A stretch of 64,000 nucleotides of DNA from Turnera subulata (Eukaryota > Streptophyta > Magnoliopsida > Malpighiales > Passifloraceae), in the NCBI GenBank assembly GCA_028386065.3, contig JAKUCV010001347.1:7599-71598 (forward strand), read 5' to 3'. Positions 46,967-58,488 of the stretch are shown piece by piece. The notes beneath the pieces are model-generated. The model worked only from the letters and a program-made list of their open reading frames with translations, had not been told where the DNA came from and searched no databases. How positions within the stretch are numbered: position 1 is the stretch's first letter; each line of letters opens with the position of its first letter. The position numbers were made by a program, and so were the translations under genes.

Positions 46967-48761
46967 ATGGATACCCTATCTTCTTCTCCTTCACATGAGG
47001 ACCCCAATCAACACCCTTTTGCTACTGAGCTAAAGCAGTTGCTCGATTCCGTGAAGATTGACTTGAAAAAATATGCTGTCAGGTTCATGATTCTTGCTTT
47101 CGAGGATGGTTTCTCTTTCTTCCATTTCTTTTTTTCTTTTGGGATTTAGTCAAAAACAAACCTTGAAGGATGGTTGCTAAGCTTCTGGTTATCTCTGGTG
47201 TGACCATCTTTGTATAATTCAGAGACAAGAATAGGATCTTGGGATTAAATGCTCATCAGGAATAGTCAGTTATTTAGAGATATCAGTTGTCTAATTGTCT
47301 CATTCCTTTCTCACACAGTTACTGCTATCTTTTCTGTTTCCATTGACTATATAGGTTCACATCTTTGCAGTACTGTTCCATTTCTCTTCGTGATGAGCAA
47401 GCTATATCGTTTTTCCTCTATATTTTGATTTCTTGAGAACAAAATTTCTTATTTTGCACCTTTTATAATAAAAAGCCATGATGCTTTGCTGGTCACAATC
47501 ATTCACTTAATCTCTGGATGAATGCCTGTCTATATTGTTTCTTAATCTCTCTTGATTTGTAGTTTTCTTTCAGAGTTGATTATGATCACCCCATTGATCT
47601 ATATTACAAGGATGCTCTTACTAGTCTTTATGAAGTTCCAATAAGAAGGGAAGATGTTCCCATTGCTTTTCTACCAAAGGAGGCTTTTTACTGTAATGAT
47701 AACGAGATTAGGACTCTTGCTGCCAATCAATATAATGGTCAGCTTTGTGCGTTATACTACCAAGTAGAAAGATATCAGATATATGGGTCAGTATTATGCT
47801 TTTTCGTGTTTAATCTTAAGGACTAAATTTTTCTTTCACAGAACCAGGAAAATTCCTTGCTTTCGTGAAGTGTGACTGCTGCTATGAACTTCTTTGGTAT
47901 CTGTCTGGGTGTGTACATGGACTACCAATTGATGTTAAAGATTCTTTTGTGGAGCTGGAGATTGCACGACATCTACTGAACAAGGCATGGTGGGTAACGT
48001 CTAAGAGACCATCTGACAAAGTGAACATCTTATGTGCCTGGGGAGAGGTTGATTTAAGGAACGCTATCTTTGCTGCAAAGGTTGAACTAAGGAAAGGTAG
48101 TTTGTTCAGCCTTCTTTCTGTTTAATTACTAGCAGAACCTCATAAATGCGTGCATTTTTATTTGTTGCATGAAATAAATTTAAGCTTTTTGAAATTCTGC
48201 AGAACCTTACTATGACAATGCTAGGCATTACTATGCTCAAGCGCTGCCAATTTTGGTAGAATTGGTTGGAGAAGGAAATCAGCGGGTTGGGGATGTGTAT
48301 CCATCAATGTTTAATTACGGAATCTTATCATTTGAGTTACTGCTTTTATGTAATGTTCTTCATTTTCTTCCACCAATGTTTGTCAAAGTGAATCCTGAAT
48401 TCTGACTTCAGAAATGCCAAACTAGCCATCTGTTGTGATATTTGTGACCAGAGAGACTCAGCTATCAGCCATTATGAGAAAGCTCTCGCACTCTATCAGC
48501 CTCTACTGCATCTGCCTGCAAATGAAGCTGGAAGCTCGTCAAATGCCCAAAAGAGATTTCAATCCCCTGACAGTGAGCTCGCTAACATCATACGCATGTT
48601 GCAAGATAAGGTAATTTGTCACTGTAGATTTAATTTGTCTGCGAAGCAACCAATTTTAAGGCAGAGATTCATTTATGTTCATTTCTATGCAGCGTGATCG
48701 ACTAAGGAAGCTTCATTCAGATGCTGAGCAGGCTACCAATCCATCGATGACTCATGACTAG
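46967..48761 (+). CDS. NASP-like TPR histone chaperone, copy 1
   Basis: Six exons join in frame: 46967-47082, 47574-47737, 47842-48096, 48203-48296, 48412-48610 and 48693-48761, giving 298 residues. The order of blocks resembles plant NASP/SIM3-type chaperones for histone H3-H4: an YYKDALTSLYEVP helix then FLPKEA, LEIARHLLNKAW...DKVNILCAWGEVDLR, YYAQALPILVELVGEGNQR, and LAICCDICDQRDSAISHYE followed by KALALYQPLL. These look like SHNi-TPR repeats. The acidic stretch that interrupts a TPR in typical NASP is not obvious, and the protein is shorter than Arabidopsis NASP. The family call is by pattern memory and needs a profile search. E2F sites upstream fit S-phase expression. The start is ATGGATACC. 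Confidence 0.68.
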
Positions 48762-49560
48762 TCAACAGATTTAGAACAACATCTGAAATGCAAAATAAGG
48801 ACAATGAATCCATGAACTGAACTCTCTCTGAAAAATGTCCTTTCAATTGTAATCTCAGTAGCTCGGTGGTTTGCGTTAAGAAACCTGAAGTGACAATGTC
48901 TGTCCCCTGAAGCCTCTTGAAACTTGTTTTCTCCAATTTGAAGATCAGTTACGTATCTCATTTTTCTTCTTGCTGAATGATATTGGAACAAGTCATGTCA
49001 AAATCTTATGAGGAATCAACGTTTCTACATACATTTCACTGTCTTGTGAATTTTCAATATATTCCTTCATAATAAACTGGATGCTCAAGGAAAAGAACAG
49101 ATTAATCAGCTGAAATGCAGTAGCCCCAGAGCTAGTATCATCAATGAAAATCTCATGTTTGATACACTAGAAAGGAGGTTTTCATAATTTCCAAACCAAT
49201 TATCTTGAACAGGAAAGAGCATTCTTCTCAAGCATTGCACAATCAACGCCACACATGTAAACAATGTTGCCTTGATATCATACTTGGGATGTTATCAGGA
49301 TCTGTACCATATTTTGCCCTCAGAAGCTTAACCCACAAAGCATCACTTCGAAAATCGTTCTTTTTTTTTTTATATATATTTTTTGCAGTACAATATAGTA
49401 ATAACTTGATAACTGATATGAATATGATTGCACACAGACTTGAACACTAGCCACTTGTGTTGTGTTAGTTGTGTATTTAGGAGTTTTCTAAGGTATGATT
49501 TGGGCCAGACTAATCAGCATTCTCCTAATTGTCATGGCCGGCTGGGCAACCCAAAGAATT
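48762..49560. other. 3' flank of NASP-like gene 1, no gene seen
   Basis: Contains the probable 3' UTR, which is clearly related to that of the second copy (GAAACCTGAAGTGACAATGTC here, GAAACCTAAAGTGATAATGTC near 51860). The duplication therefore covers promoter, gene and 3' UTR. Confidence 0.6.
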
Positions 49561-49601
49561 CAACATTTGCAGTGTAACTGCAAATATAACTGCCAATATC
49601 C

Positions 49602-49731
49602 TTTCCCGCCAAAGAGTTTGATATGACCATAACAATTAACAACCTTGCCTCTTTCTCATGCCTTGATTTGATTGGTTCGTTCCTTTTTGCCATTATAACC
49701 GTAAATGTAACCGCCCACATCCTTTCCCGCC
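49602..49731 (+). promoter_or_regulatory. Paired E2F-type sites upstream of NASP-like gene 2
   Basis: TTTCCCGCC at 49602-49610 and 49723-49731, 121 bases apart, then CATATATATACACG as a TATA box. The surrounding sequence is homologous to 46720-46900, so both sites were kept after duplication. Confidence 0.75.
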
Positions 49732-49858
49732 CATCACCTCTTCCTCGCATATATATACACGCCCATCATAAGCTTAGCCCTTAATTACTCATTCCTGATA
49801 ATTACTCCATTCCTTCTTGATTTCAACATTGGATTCCTCCTTTTCCTCAAAGAAAACA

Positions 49859-51751
49859 ATGCTTTCTTCTTCTTCTTCTTCACACGAGGGCTCTAGTAAG
49901 CTGAAACGCCCTTCTGCTATTGAGCTGAAGGCGATGAGAGATGCTTCCAGGTTCAGGGTTACTTTTGCTTTCGAGGATGGTTTCTTCTTTCTTGCTGTTA
50001 TGTATTTTGGTTTTGGCCAAAAATAAACCTTGTAGCTAGTACCCTCTGCTTTCTTCAGTTACCATCCTTTCTATCACTTAATCTGTGCATGTCTGCGTAT
50101 ATTGTTAATTCCAGGAGCTGTTATCTTCTGTATCTAATTAGATGTATTGTTTTCTCTCAGAGTCACTTTGTTCATTGAGTGCAAGAAGGCTCTTTGTTGG
50201 CTGTATGAAGTTCCAGTTAAAGTGGAAGACGATCCAATTGCTTTTCTGCCAAAGGAGGCTGACTACTATGAAGATGACAAGATTATGACTCTTGCTGCCA
50301 GTCAATATAATGGTCAGTTCTTTGTTTTTCTTTTTAATTTTACGATTTCTAGATCTTTTCTTTTTTTCTTTAATTTTATTCCCTTGACATGATATCAGTT
50401 TTCTCTCTGTTACCCCAGTTTGCTAAATGAAATGTGAAAAGTTTCCTTGTACTTTTATAGAATCTGTACGTGTAAAGTAGTGATTCTTTCTTCTTGTGCC
50501 ATGTGAACTCACAAGTTTATGAAAATTTAAGATGTGACATTGGAAAGGTTTTTGCTGCCTAATCTCATGGACTAATTTGCATTACAGTTTCATCAAAATC
50601 ATTTTCCTGTAATTTGGAACTATGCACTTCTGTCACATCTTGCAAATTCAGTTTTTGTATATAGTTAATGAAGGTTTGTTTCGGATTTTCATTAAGGATA
50701 TCTGTTATTGGTATAGATAAGATCTAGAAAGTGGTCAATTCAGTTTAATTTGGCAGCAAAAATGTGTGCCCATCATACTTCAATGATTTGGTAATTTTTG
50801 TTTTCTTTTGACAGAATCATCAGGACTAGTCCTTGCTCTCTTGAAGTCTGCCTGCTGCTTCCAAATTCTTAGGCATCTGCTACCTTTTATAATACGAGGT
50901 GATACAAAATTTTCTGAACCGAAGCTGGATATTGCGAGGGGGATACTGGAAAAAGCATGGGAAGTTGCGGTAAAGAATCCAGGTGACTCGCTTGACAAAG
51001 TGAACATCTTATGTGCTGCATCAGAGGTTGCTTTAAGGAAAAGTATCATATATGCTACAGAAGGTGTTGAATCAATTGGGAAAGGTAATTGTCCTGGTCT
51101 TCTCTAAATTTTCTAGTACAAATCCCATTTTACTAAATTCTTCGTAATAAATTTAGTATTATTCAATTTCTGCAGAATTTTATGAAGATAGGCACAGAAG
51201 GAACTCAGCGGATTGCAGATATGTGTCCATCAAATGTTTAATCTAATTTGGACTAACAAGGTTGCATGATATGAATCTAATCACTTGAGTTACTGCGTTT
51301 ATTTACTGTTCCTCATTTTTTTCCTTGTTTGTCAAAGTGAATCCTGAATTCTGACTTCAGAAATGCGAAAATAGCCATCTGTTATGATTTTTGTGATCAA
51401 AGAGACTCAGCTGTCAGCCACTATGAGGATGCTCTCTTACTCTATCGGGCTCGACTGGAGCTACTTCCAGATGGAAGAGAAAAGGACAAGCTGAATAACA
51501 TCATACACATACTGCAAGCAAAGGCAAGTGTGACTTTAGAGATTTATTTTATCTGTGAAGCGACAGATTTTTAAACTGGGAATTTATCTGAGTTCGTTGC
51601 TTTGCAGCTTGATTCGCCAAGGGAGCTTCGTCCAAATCCTGTGCAGTCTACTACCACCCCACTGATGCCTGCGTCTGCTCCTGGTCTACTTCATGATGAG
51701 GCTTCCATTGCGATGGCAAATGCAGCGAATCCAGGAGAAAAGGAAGAGTAG
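49859..51751 (+). CDS. NASP-like TPR histone chaperone, copy 2 (altered)
   Basis: Paralogue of the gene at 46967. Exons 49859-49950, 50161-50312 and 50815-51084 are followed by a small exon and then 51361-51523 and 51608-51751. The ancestral start ATGGAT is TTGGAT here (49829), so the next in-frame ATG (49859) is the likely start. The fourth exon lacks 47 bases relative to copy 1. With the conserved acceptor (exon 51176-51222) the frame breaks and stops early in exon 5. With an AG 16 bases further on (exon 51192-51222) the frame is restored, for 283 residues including CDQRDSAVSHYE and a new C-terminal tail. The exon 5 donor is AAAG|GCAAGT, a GC-AG intron. It may be a functional shortened paralogue or an early pseudogene. 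Confidence 0.58.
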
Positions 51752-52679
51752 TGTCAACATCTGAAGAAGCAAAATAAGGACAAGGAATCAATGAACTGGA
51801 CTCTCACTGAAAATGTCCACTCAATTGTAATCTCAGTAGCTCAGTATTTGCATTAAGAAACCTAAAGTGATAATGTCTGTCCCCAGAAACATCTTGAAAC
51901 TTGTTTCTTGCCTCGTCAATCTGATACTGGCCCAGATTGTTATGATGAATCAACATTTCTACATGCATTTCTGTGCCTTGTGAAGTTCATTCAATATATT
52001 CCTCCTTAATAATGAAAGGGATGCAAATCAAGAGCAGACCGAACTGTTGATCAACACAGTGTCTGCCAGAAGAAAGATGAATGCTACTATGAGTTATTCT
52101 GCCAGAAAGTTACCGTGTGAAATGCAAAATGAAGAATTTTTTGTTGCCTTTATTATTAAGTAGCCGTGATCTTGCCATGTGTCTGCTCATCCATATCTCT
52201 CTAGTAAATTTTTTTTGATAACGGATATTTTAAAACCCTAATGGAAGGGAGTTTAATTGAAATCTATAGTTTTTTTTTTTTTTGAGGGCAATGGAAATCT
52301 ATAGTTCAAATAGTTAAATTTGATATAATTTTTAATTCAGATGGTGCTTTGTTTTTCAAGAAGAGTTTAAGGGGGGTAAAATGTAATTGACCCCACTCTT
52401 CCCTTCCTTACAATTCCTTTTACGCATCCCTTCCGAAAATTGTACTACCTTTCACACCCATAGAAAACAATTCATGTTTACAAAACCATATAAGGGGGGA
52501 GGGAGACAGGATACGAGGAATTTTATCAATAACTTGAAAGCATTGTATCAAAGATGAAATAATCTACTTCTAGTATACCAAACATGATTTTTTTTTTTTT
52601 GATCGACACATGATTAACCCATTGATCAGAAAAAGAAGAAACATGAGTGAGTAACCTCCTCACTGGTAACTGATTATGG
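51752..52679. other. 3' flank of NASP-like gene 2, no gene seen
   Basis: Probable 3' UTR, then AT-rich DNA with poly-T tracts (about 52270 and 52590). No coding or RNA gene recognised. Confidence 0.5.
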
Positions 52680-54355
52680 GTTAAGCATCTTTTTGATACC
52701 TCGAGTTTTGCATTTGTCCCGTTTGTATACCCAAGAGTTTTTGTGTCCCTTTTATATACCCCGAGTTTCAATTTTTGTCTCTTTTATGTACTTCGGGCAG
52801 CCCGGGCGATGACGTGGCCATCTGCCCGGGTCTACTTGACATGTGTCAGAGTTTTATTGGAACCACGTGGTAAAACAGTGGGGCCTACATATTTTTCCAG
52901 AATTTTAATTTTTAAAATTATTTTTTAATATTTTTAATTGAAATACCGACTGATTGGCCCGATTTTATTCTCGGTTCGCCCAATTCTAAGACAAAAGAAA
53001 GAACCCGTTTCTAGAAATTATAAGGAAGAAACACACTTAATAAAAAAATAAAAAAATAAAAAATTTGAAAAATCATTATTACCCATCTTCATTAAGAAAA
53101 GAAAGTAACTTGTATTTCCCATCTTCATTAAGAAAAGAAAATAAAAAAATCAGAACTCATCTTACAAATGATAAGGGAGAAACACACTTAATAAACTGGC
53201 GAAATCATTCCCTCCTACCTTAAGAATCTAACCAAAAAAAATCTTCCTCTAAAATACAAAATTCCTTCTGTCATCGTCTTCTTTCCAAACACAAAAATCA
53301 TTAATACCCAAAACAAACACACAAAATCAAGAAAATCATTAACACCCATATGCTCCGCCTCTCTCTCCACCCTCCTTTCCGTACCCGCCTCCTCGTCTTC
53401 CCCATCTCCTCCCAGCTCTGCCCCACCCTTGCCTTCCTCCGCTCCCTCGGCTTCGCCCCCGATTCCCAGTCCTCCCTCCTCCTTGTCTACGACGTGGAGC
53501 ACAGCCTCCTCCACAAGATCCACTTCTTGCAAGGGCTGGGCTTCTCCAAGGAGGAGGTGAAAATGGTGGTGGTGATGTCGCCAACCCCCCTCAGTCTCAG
53601 CTATAGCGTGGTGGGGAATTTGAGGGCCAAGGCAGATTACTTCCTTGGTCAATTGAAAGGGGATTTGGAATAGCTCAATAGATTCTTCCACTTCTCTTTT
53701 AGTTTGGAACAAAAGATTAAGCCTAGGTGTTAAATGTTGCCCAATATGGTTTCAGGTTGCTGCTCTCCAAGAAGATGAAGAAGATTGGCAAATTTAGTTT
53801 CCAAAATATAAGTGTAGAGGAGGGCAGAACAGAATTGCAGATTTGGCAATTGTGCATGCTTCGTTTTAGATCAGGAGACTACAACCAAATTTACTTTTTA
53901 GTTCTTCATTCATTCTGTTTAATTGTTAAAAACTGGAAAAGCCACAGGAGAAATTTCAATAAGCTTGCAATACCATGGGTTGGTTACAGTATTTCTGGGT
54001 TTCAGTTTGAGTTTTTTTTTTTTGTTGGATATCATTTGAACTGATATATTCATTTTGGTGATGTTGGGTATACTGTCGGGGCACTTTTGGATTTTGAGCA
54101 TGCCCTTTTCCTTGTAAATATTTTACCATTTCAGTAAAGTCCTCCGATTAGAATAAAAAAAAAAGATTGGCAAATTTAGATTGGGAGAAGGGGTTGTTTA
54201 AATTGATATGGGTGGGTTCTTTTTAACTTGAATCAAATTGGGTGAACCGGGATTAAAATCAGACGAACCAGCCGGTATTTCAATTAAAAGATTAGAACAT
54301 AATTTTGAAAATTAAAATTCTGGAAATAGGTGGGTCTCACTGTTTTTACCACGAG
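52680..54355. mobile_element. Mutator-like element carrying an mTERF fragment (Pack-MULE-like)
   Basis: Inverted arms at 52861-52990 and 54226-54355 share CACGTGGTAAAACAGTG, CAGAATTTTAATTTT, AATTGAAATACCG and a GGTTCGCCCAATT-like segment. The left side extends outward to about 52680, with tracts (TACCTCGAGTTTT, GATGACGTGGCC) in the style of the Mutator-like element at 40997. The right arm seems cut short, and no TSD was found. Between the arms lies an mTERF gene fragment and no transposase. Confidence 0.68.
53350..53790 (+). pseudogene. Captured mTERF (mitochondrial/plastid transcription termination factor) fragment
   Basis: The open frame 53350-53673 encodes an mTERF-repeat region: FLRSLGFAPDS, YDVEHSLLHKIHFLQGLGF, SKEEVKMVV, NLRAKADYFLGQLKGDLE. 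After an in-frame stop the match carries on (LNRFFHFSFSLEQKIKPR) to about 53720, and weaker similarity ends near 53790. Organellar mTERF proteins have several such repeats and a transit peptide. Here only the C-terminal repeats remain, without introns, inside a Mutator-like element. Confidence 0.72.
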
Positions 54356-54564
54356 GCGCTACCACAGAAGCCGGGAGCTTCACAACCATACGAAACCGCT
54401 CATGGTGAGTAAAGAAGGATCCACACTAAGTGGCAATCGGAACTCAAACCCCTTTTGCGATTTCATAAAGTTATGAAGACCGTAGCATTAATTGGACTAT
54501 TGTCCTAAAGAATTTCAGAGAAGAGAAAAATTTAGAAAGACATGATGTATAAAACACACAGGAT

Positions 54565-54737
54565 TTTATTAATGGAAGTTCTGATGCCCTCCAATGTTTA
54601 CAAGGCTCCCTTATATAGATAGGGGCATACAGAAACAGACGAAAAAGGATGATGGATGATGATGACTCATCATTCCATTTACAACATACTTTAATAACAC
54701 AACCTAAAAGATAAACGAAAGTGGGTGATGACTCATC
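54565..54737 (-). promoter_or_regulatory. Pararetrovirus promoter and poly(A) region
   Basis: On the minus strand a TATATAA box lies at 54617-54611 and an AATAAA at 54570-54565, about 41 bases downstream. Upstream of the TATA are two copies of GATGAGTCATC (54671-54661 and 54737-54727), a palindrome containing the TGAGTCA bZIP core. Promoter and poly(A) signal this close together fit the terminally redundant RNA of pararetroviruses. Confidence 0.6.
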
Positions 54738-54794
54738 CTCCCACTTATTACAGCACACTCATTACATTCTAATAATACAGCACACTTTAATACT

Positions 54795-55400
54795 TTATTT
54801 CCTGATTGGCTCCTCCGAATTGCAATCATGATACATGTCCGTCATGTCGCAATCATGGTCACTATCTGAGTCAGGGTCTCGAGATGACCTGTAAAATGCC
54901 GAGTCAAAGTTTGCAATGGGATCCTCGTCAGTTTGCGTGGACCTTGAGACAGTAGATGGAGATGGCGAGACAGAAGGCTGATGACAGAGCCATTGTGCCC
55001 ATTTTGGAAGTTCAATGGGAACTGCTGGAGGAATATCAGCTGTGTGGCCTGCAACAGGTCTAGCAGGGGTGGAAACCAAGGAGGTTGAGGATATCTGAGT
55101 GTTCCCGAGGATTGTGAATCCATTGAGACTACAGAGAAAGTTTCTAGCTTCACTGGCTAGGCGGGGTACATCAGCAATAGTTCCTTCAATGGTTTTCAAT
55201 TTGTGAACAACTGGTCGCGGGGTAATGGAGGAGTTATGTTGAACATATGGTCGATGAACGACCACATAAGCAACAATAGTCTCCCTTTGTGCAGAAGGGT
55301 GAGCGGCTTGAATTCGAGCAAGTTCTCTTCTCCACCAGGAGAGAGGAGCAAAAGTTTGGAGGAAGTACCAACATTTGGAGGTGTGGGCATTCCTATTCAT
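54795..55400 (-). pseudogene. Downstream viral frame (ORF2-like), function unknown
   Basis: A 201-residue open frame in the position where florendovirus-type genomes have a second ORF. It has an N-terminal WWRRELARIQAAH segment, a Pro/Ser-rich middle and an Asp/Ser-rich C-terminus. I do not recognise a domain. It follows the RNase H region in a different frame and belongs to the defective viral copy. Confidence 0.5.
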
Positions 55401-55504
55401 GAGGTATCATAGTATCGGATATACAGGAATATGGATGAGAGTATAGTATAGAGTGGTGAGACACCAGAGGTAATAATATAAAGATATAGGCCATGGTATG
55501 GTAC

Positions 55505-56553
55505 CTAAGCTTGGAATTTCATGGAGGGCGTATCAATTAGATAACGGGAAAGACCTAGGACATGAGATATATCACCAAGTGCTTCATGGACCAAGGTTTT
55601 GAAGTGAAAGAGGTGATTCCTAGCATAAATCTGGATATTATGTATGGTATTAGGTCTTCGAAGGATGGGTGGTATGACAGGTTTAGTGGCTGAGAGATTC
55701 AAGATGTCTTGAACCTCATTTTCAGGAGGAGATGTGTTTCGAACAGGGGTGGCCATGTAAATAAGAGGAATAACTTGGGGAACCTGAGAAGTTTGGATGA
55801 TTGAGATAGTTTTTGGTCTGGAGAGTAGATCTGCAAGAACATTGTGTTGGCCTTTTATATGCTCCACATGGAAGTCATATTTTGCAAACCAGTCCTTCCA
55901 ACGCAATAATTGTTTCTCAGCGAGGGACTTATTCTTGAAATCCAAAATTTTTGGGAAGGAGGATCCATCTGTATTTTGAAGTGATGTCCAATCAGATGGA
56001 ACTCAAACTTCTTGATCCCATTTTTGACTGCCAAAATTTCCTTGTAAATGGTGTGGTAATGCTTTTCAGAGTCTTTGAATTGTCCACTAGCATGCCCACA
56101 AAGATGTTTCACGTTGTCAATTTCTTCAAGGAGAACAGCACCCCAATAATGGTCACTAGCATCAGTCTGAAGTATGCGTAGGCCCCTAGAGGGAATCTTC
56201 AAGGGTGGAGGATTCTGGGCTATTCGTTTCAACTGTTGGACAGCTGTCGTCTGTTCTTGACTCCATAGTGGAGGTGTCTTTTTCAGCATTTTTGATAAGG
56301 CCGAAATGTGGGTGGCTACCTTTGGGATAAAATTGCGAAGATAATTGATAATACCAAAAAACTGTTGGACTTCTTTAGGGGACAGGTGTTCATCTGGAAA
56401 AGTGAGCAATTCCTGTGCAATATGTGGTCCTGGACTATAGTGGCCTGATGAGATTTTCATGCCAAGAAAATCTACTTGAGGTTGTCCAATAAAGCTCTTC
56501 TTTTCCGACAGCGTGATGCCATATTTTTGGACAATAGCTTGAAAGTCTTCCAA
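55505..56553 (-). pseudogene. Viral RT C-terminal part and RNase H
   Basis: Continues the RT after a stop near 56560. It includes the RT thumb/connection (YGITLSEKKSFIG, VDFLGMKI) and RNase H blocks (ILQTDASDHYWGAVL, HYHTIYKEILAV). Near 55900 the frame shifts. The end of RNase H (LRWKDWFAKYDFHVEHIKG, NVLADLLSR) is read at 55945-55800. Confidence 0.85.
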
Positions 56554-56559
56554 TAATGC

Positions 56560-58128
56560 TCAGTGGGATTCCTCATCTTTTGAAAAGAGGAGGATATCAT
56601 CAATATACACCAAAGTACTGTGGAGTATTGGTGCAAATATTCTTGTCATTGCTTTCTGAAAAAGAGATGGGGCTACTTTCAAACCGAATGGCATGAATGT
56701 CCATTGATACTGAGCATCTGGAATACAAAAGGCTGTTTTTGGACGATCTTGAGGGTGGATACCAAGCTGCCAGAAACCTGCCTTGAGATCAAACTTGGAG
56801 AAGATGAAGGCTTCTTTGAGATGGACAAACAAATTTTCAATCTCCGGAATAGGAAACTTATCATCCCGTAGGAAATGATTGAGTGGCTTATAATCAATAA
56901 CAAGCCTCTTCTTCCCACGTAACTTTTCTGTGAGCTTTTCCACATAGAATGCTTGGCATGCCCATTCAGAGTTTGTGGGTTCAATCAGCTTTAAGGAGAG
57001 TAGTTGATTGCATTCTTCTCTTGCAAGTGCCAAATCAGAAGGAGTCATACCAGGATGACTAGCTTTTGTTGGATTAACTTCTTCATTCTTCTTGAATGGC
57101 AAGGAGATGAAAAACTCCTTATTTTTCCATAAAGGAAAAGGATGATTGAAATCTGCATGAGAGTCAGCACAAGTTTTTAGAAGTAAATCACGAACCGCTT
57201 CAAAAGTTGTTGGGACTTGGGCCAAAGAATAGATCTTGATGATGTCTGTGTAAGGCTTAAAAAATCTTTTATACTTGAGTCCATTTGGCAAAATCTGAAG
57301 AGACTTGGCCTTTTGATAGATATCAAAACCAACCACTATATCCCGATCTGGAAGATGGGATCCAAGGATTTTTACCCAGACAACACATCCAGGAAAGAAC
57401 TGGATTCCAACGTTTCGTTTTGTGATCAGATGGTTTGTAAAGACCTTTCCATTTGCAGCCCGAAAATGTTGCTCATGTTTAACCCAATAATGAGTTGGTA
57501 GGATTTCTGGATTCATGATACTCTTTTGGGCTCCTGTATCCGTAAAACCAATAGCTGAGATGGGCTTCTCATACTTATCTGGTAAAATGGACAAATTGAC
57601 ATGTGGACTGGTCAGAGCGGGCTGAGAGGGTCGGGCCATAAAGATTGGAATATCGTCCTCAGAGAAAGAGGATTCTGAGCCTGAAACTTCTTCATCTGTG
57701 ACAGCAAGTGCAAAGATGGTTTCATGATTCATTTCTTCCTGCTCAGAGTAAAGGGATTCAACATCTCCATCAAAGTCGTTGAGATCAATCTGTTGAATCA
57801 TTTTTGCCGACTTGGCTGGTTTGACTGGACAATTCTTTGCAAAGTGTCCTTTCTTTCCACAGATGTAACAACGATCAGTATTTTTCCCATTCTGAGTCTT
57901 CTTCTTGAAAAACCTATGGCGAACCTTTGTCATCCGAAAAGGTTTCCATTTTTTGAACTTTCCTTTGAACTGCCATTTGGGAAATCGATGAGATTGCTTC
58001 TTGCAGGAGCATTGTGTATCTTTGCGTTTTATCTTCAGGCTGGGATTTCTGCAAGGTACCTTCATGGTCAGGAATTTTGAAAAGTATTCCTGATTTTCAC
58101 AGAGTGTTTCAACGGACTCGAGTACCAA
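56560..58128 (-). pseudogene. Viral coat zinc knuckle, protease and RT N-terminal part
   Basis: Open 522-residue stretch of the polyprotein. A basic region leads to the coat CCHC knuckle CYICGKKGHFAKNC (about 57870-57829), then an aspartic protease with the FTDTGAQKS active site (near 57545), and the RT through FKAGFWQLGI, FMPFGLKVAPS and the catalytic YIDDILL (near 56604). A TGA ends it within the RT. Upstream, between 58489 and 58128, the frame is still readable but has at least two stops. Confidence 0.87.
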
Positions 58129-58488
58129 CTGATGAAGTACTCCAATCGTTGTTTGAGCAACATCAATTCTTTGTGTGGTGATTGCTCTACGAACCGAAGG
58201 TTAAAGCTCGTCTGGAAATGAGGTAAGATACGTCTGATTCAACGTATTCACAGACTTGTCATCTGTTACCAATCTCCAATAGTACTTCAGCATTCTTTGG
58301 TAATGGAAATCAAGATCCTTCTTCTTCATGGAACAACACTTCATCTGATAGAATTCAGATTCTTGGCGAGTCTTGAGTTTTGTTACGTCTCCAAGGAATG
58401 AGTAGTAGAAGTATGAAATGACCTCATCAGTATTCTTGGCAGTGTGAAAATTTGCATTTGATTAATCTTGCTTCTTATTGAACCATTC

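Noticed and set aside
53215..53712. 165-codon minus-strand frame rich in Glu and Gly
   Set aside because: It is the antisense shadow of the mTERF fragment, which has clear family motifs on the plus strand.
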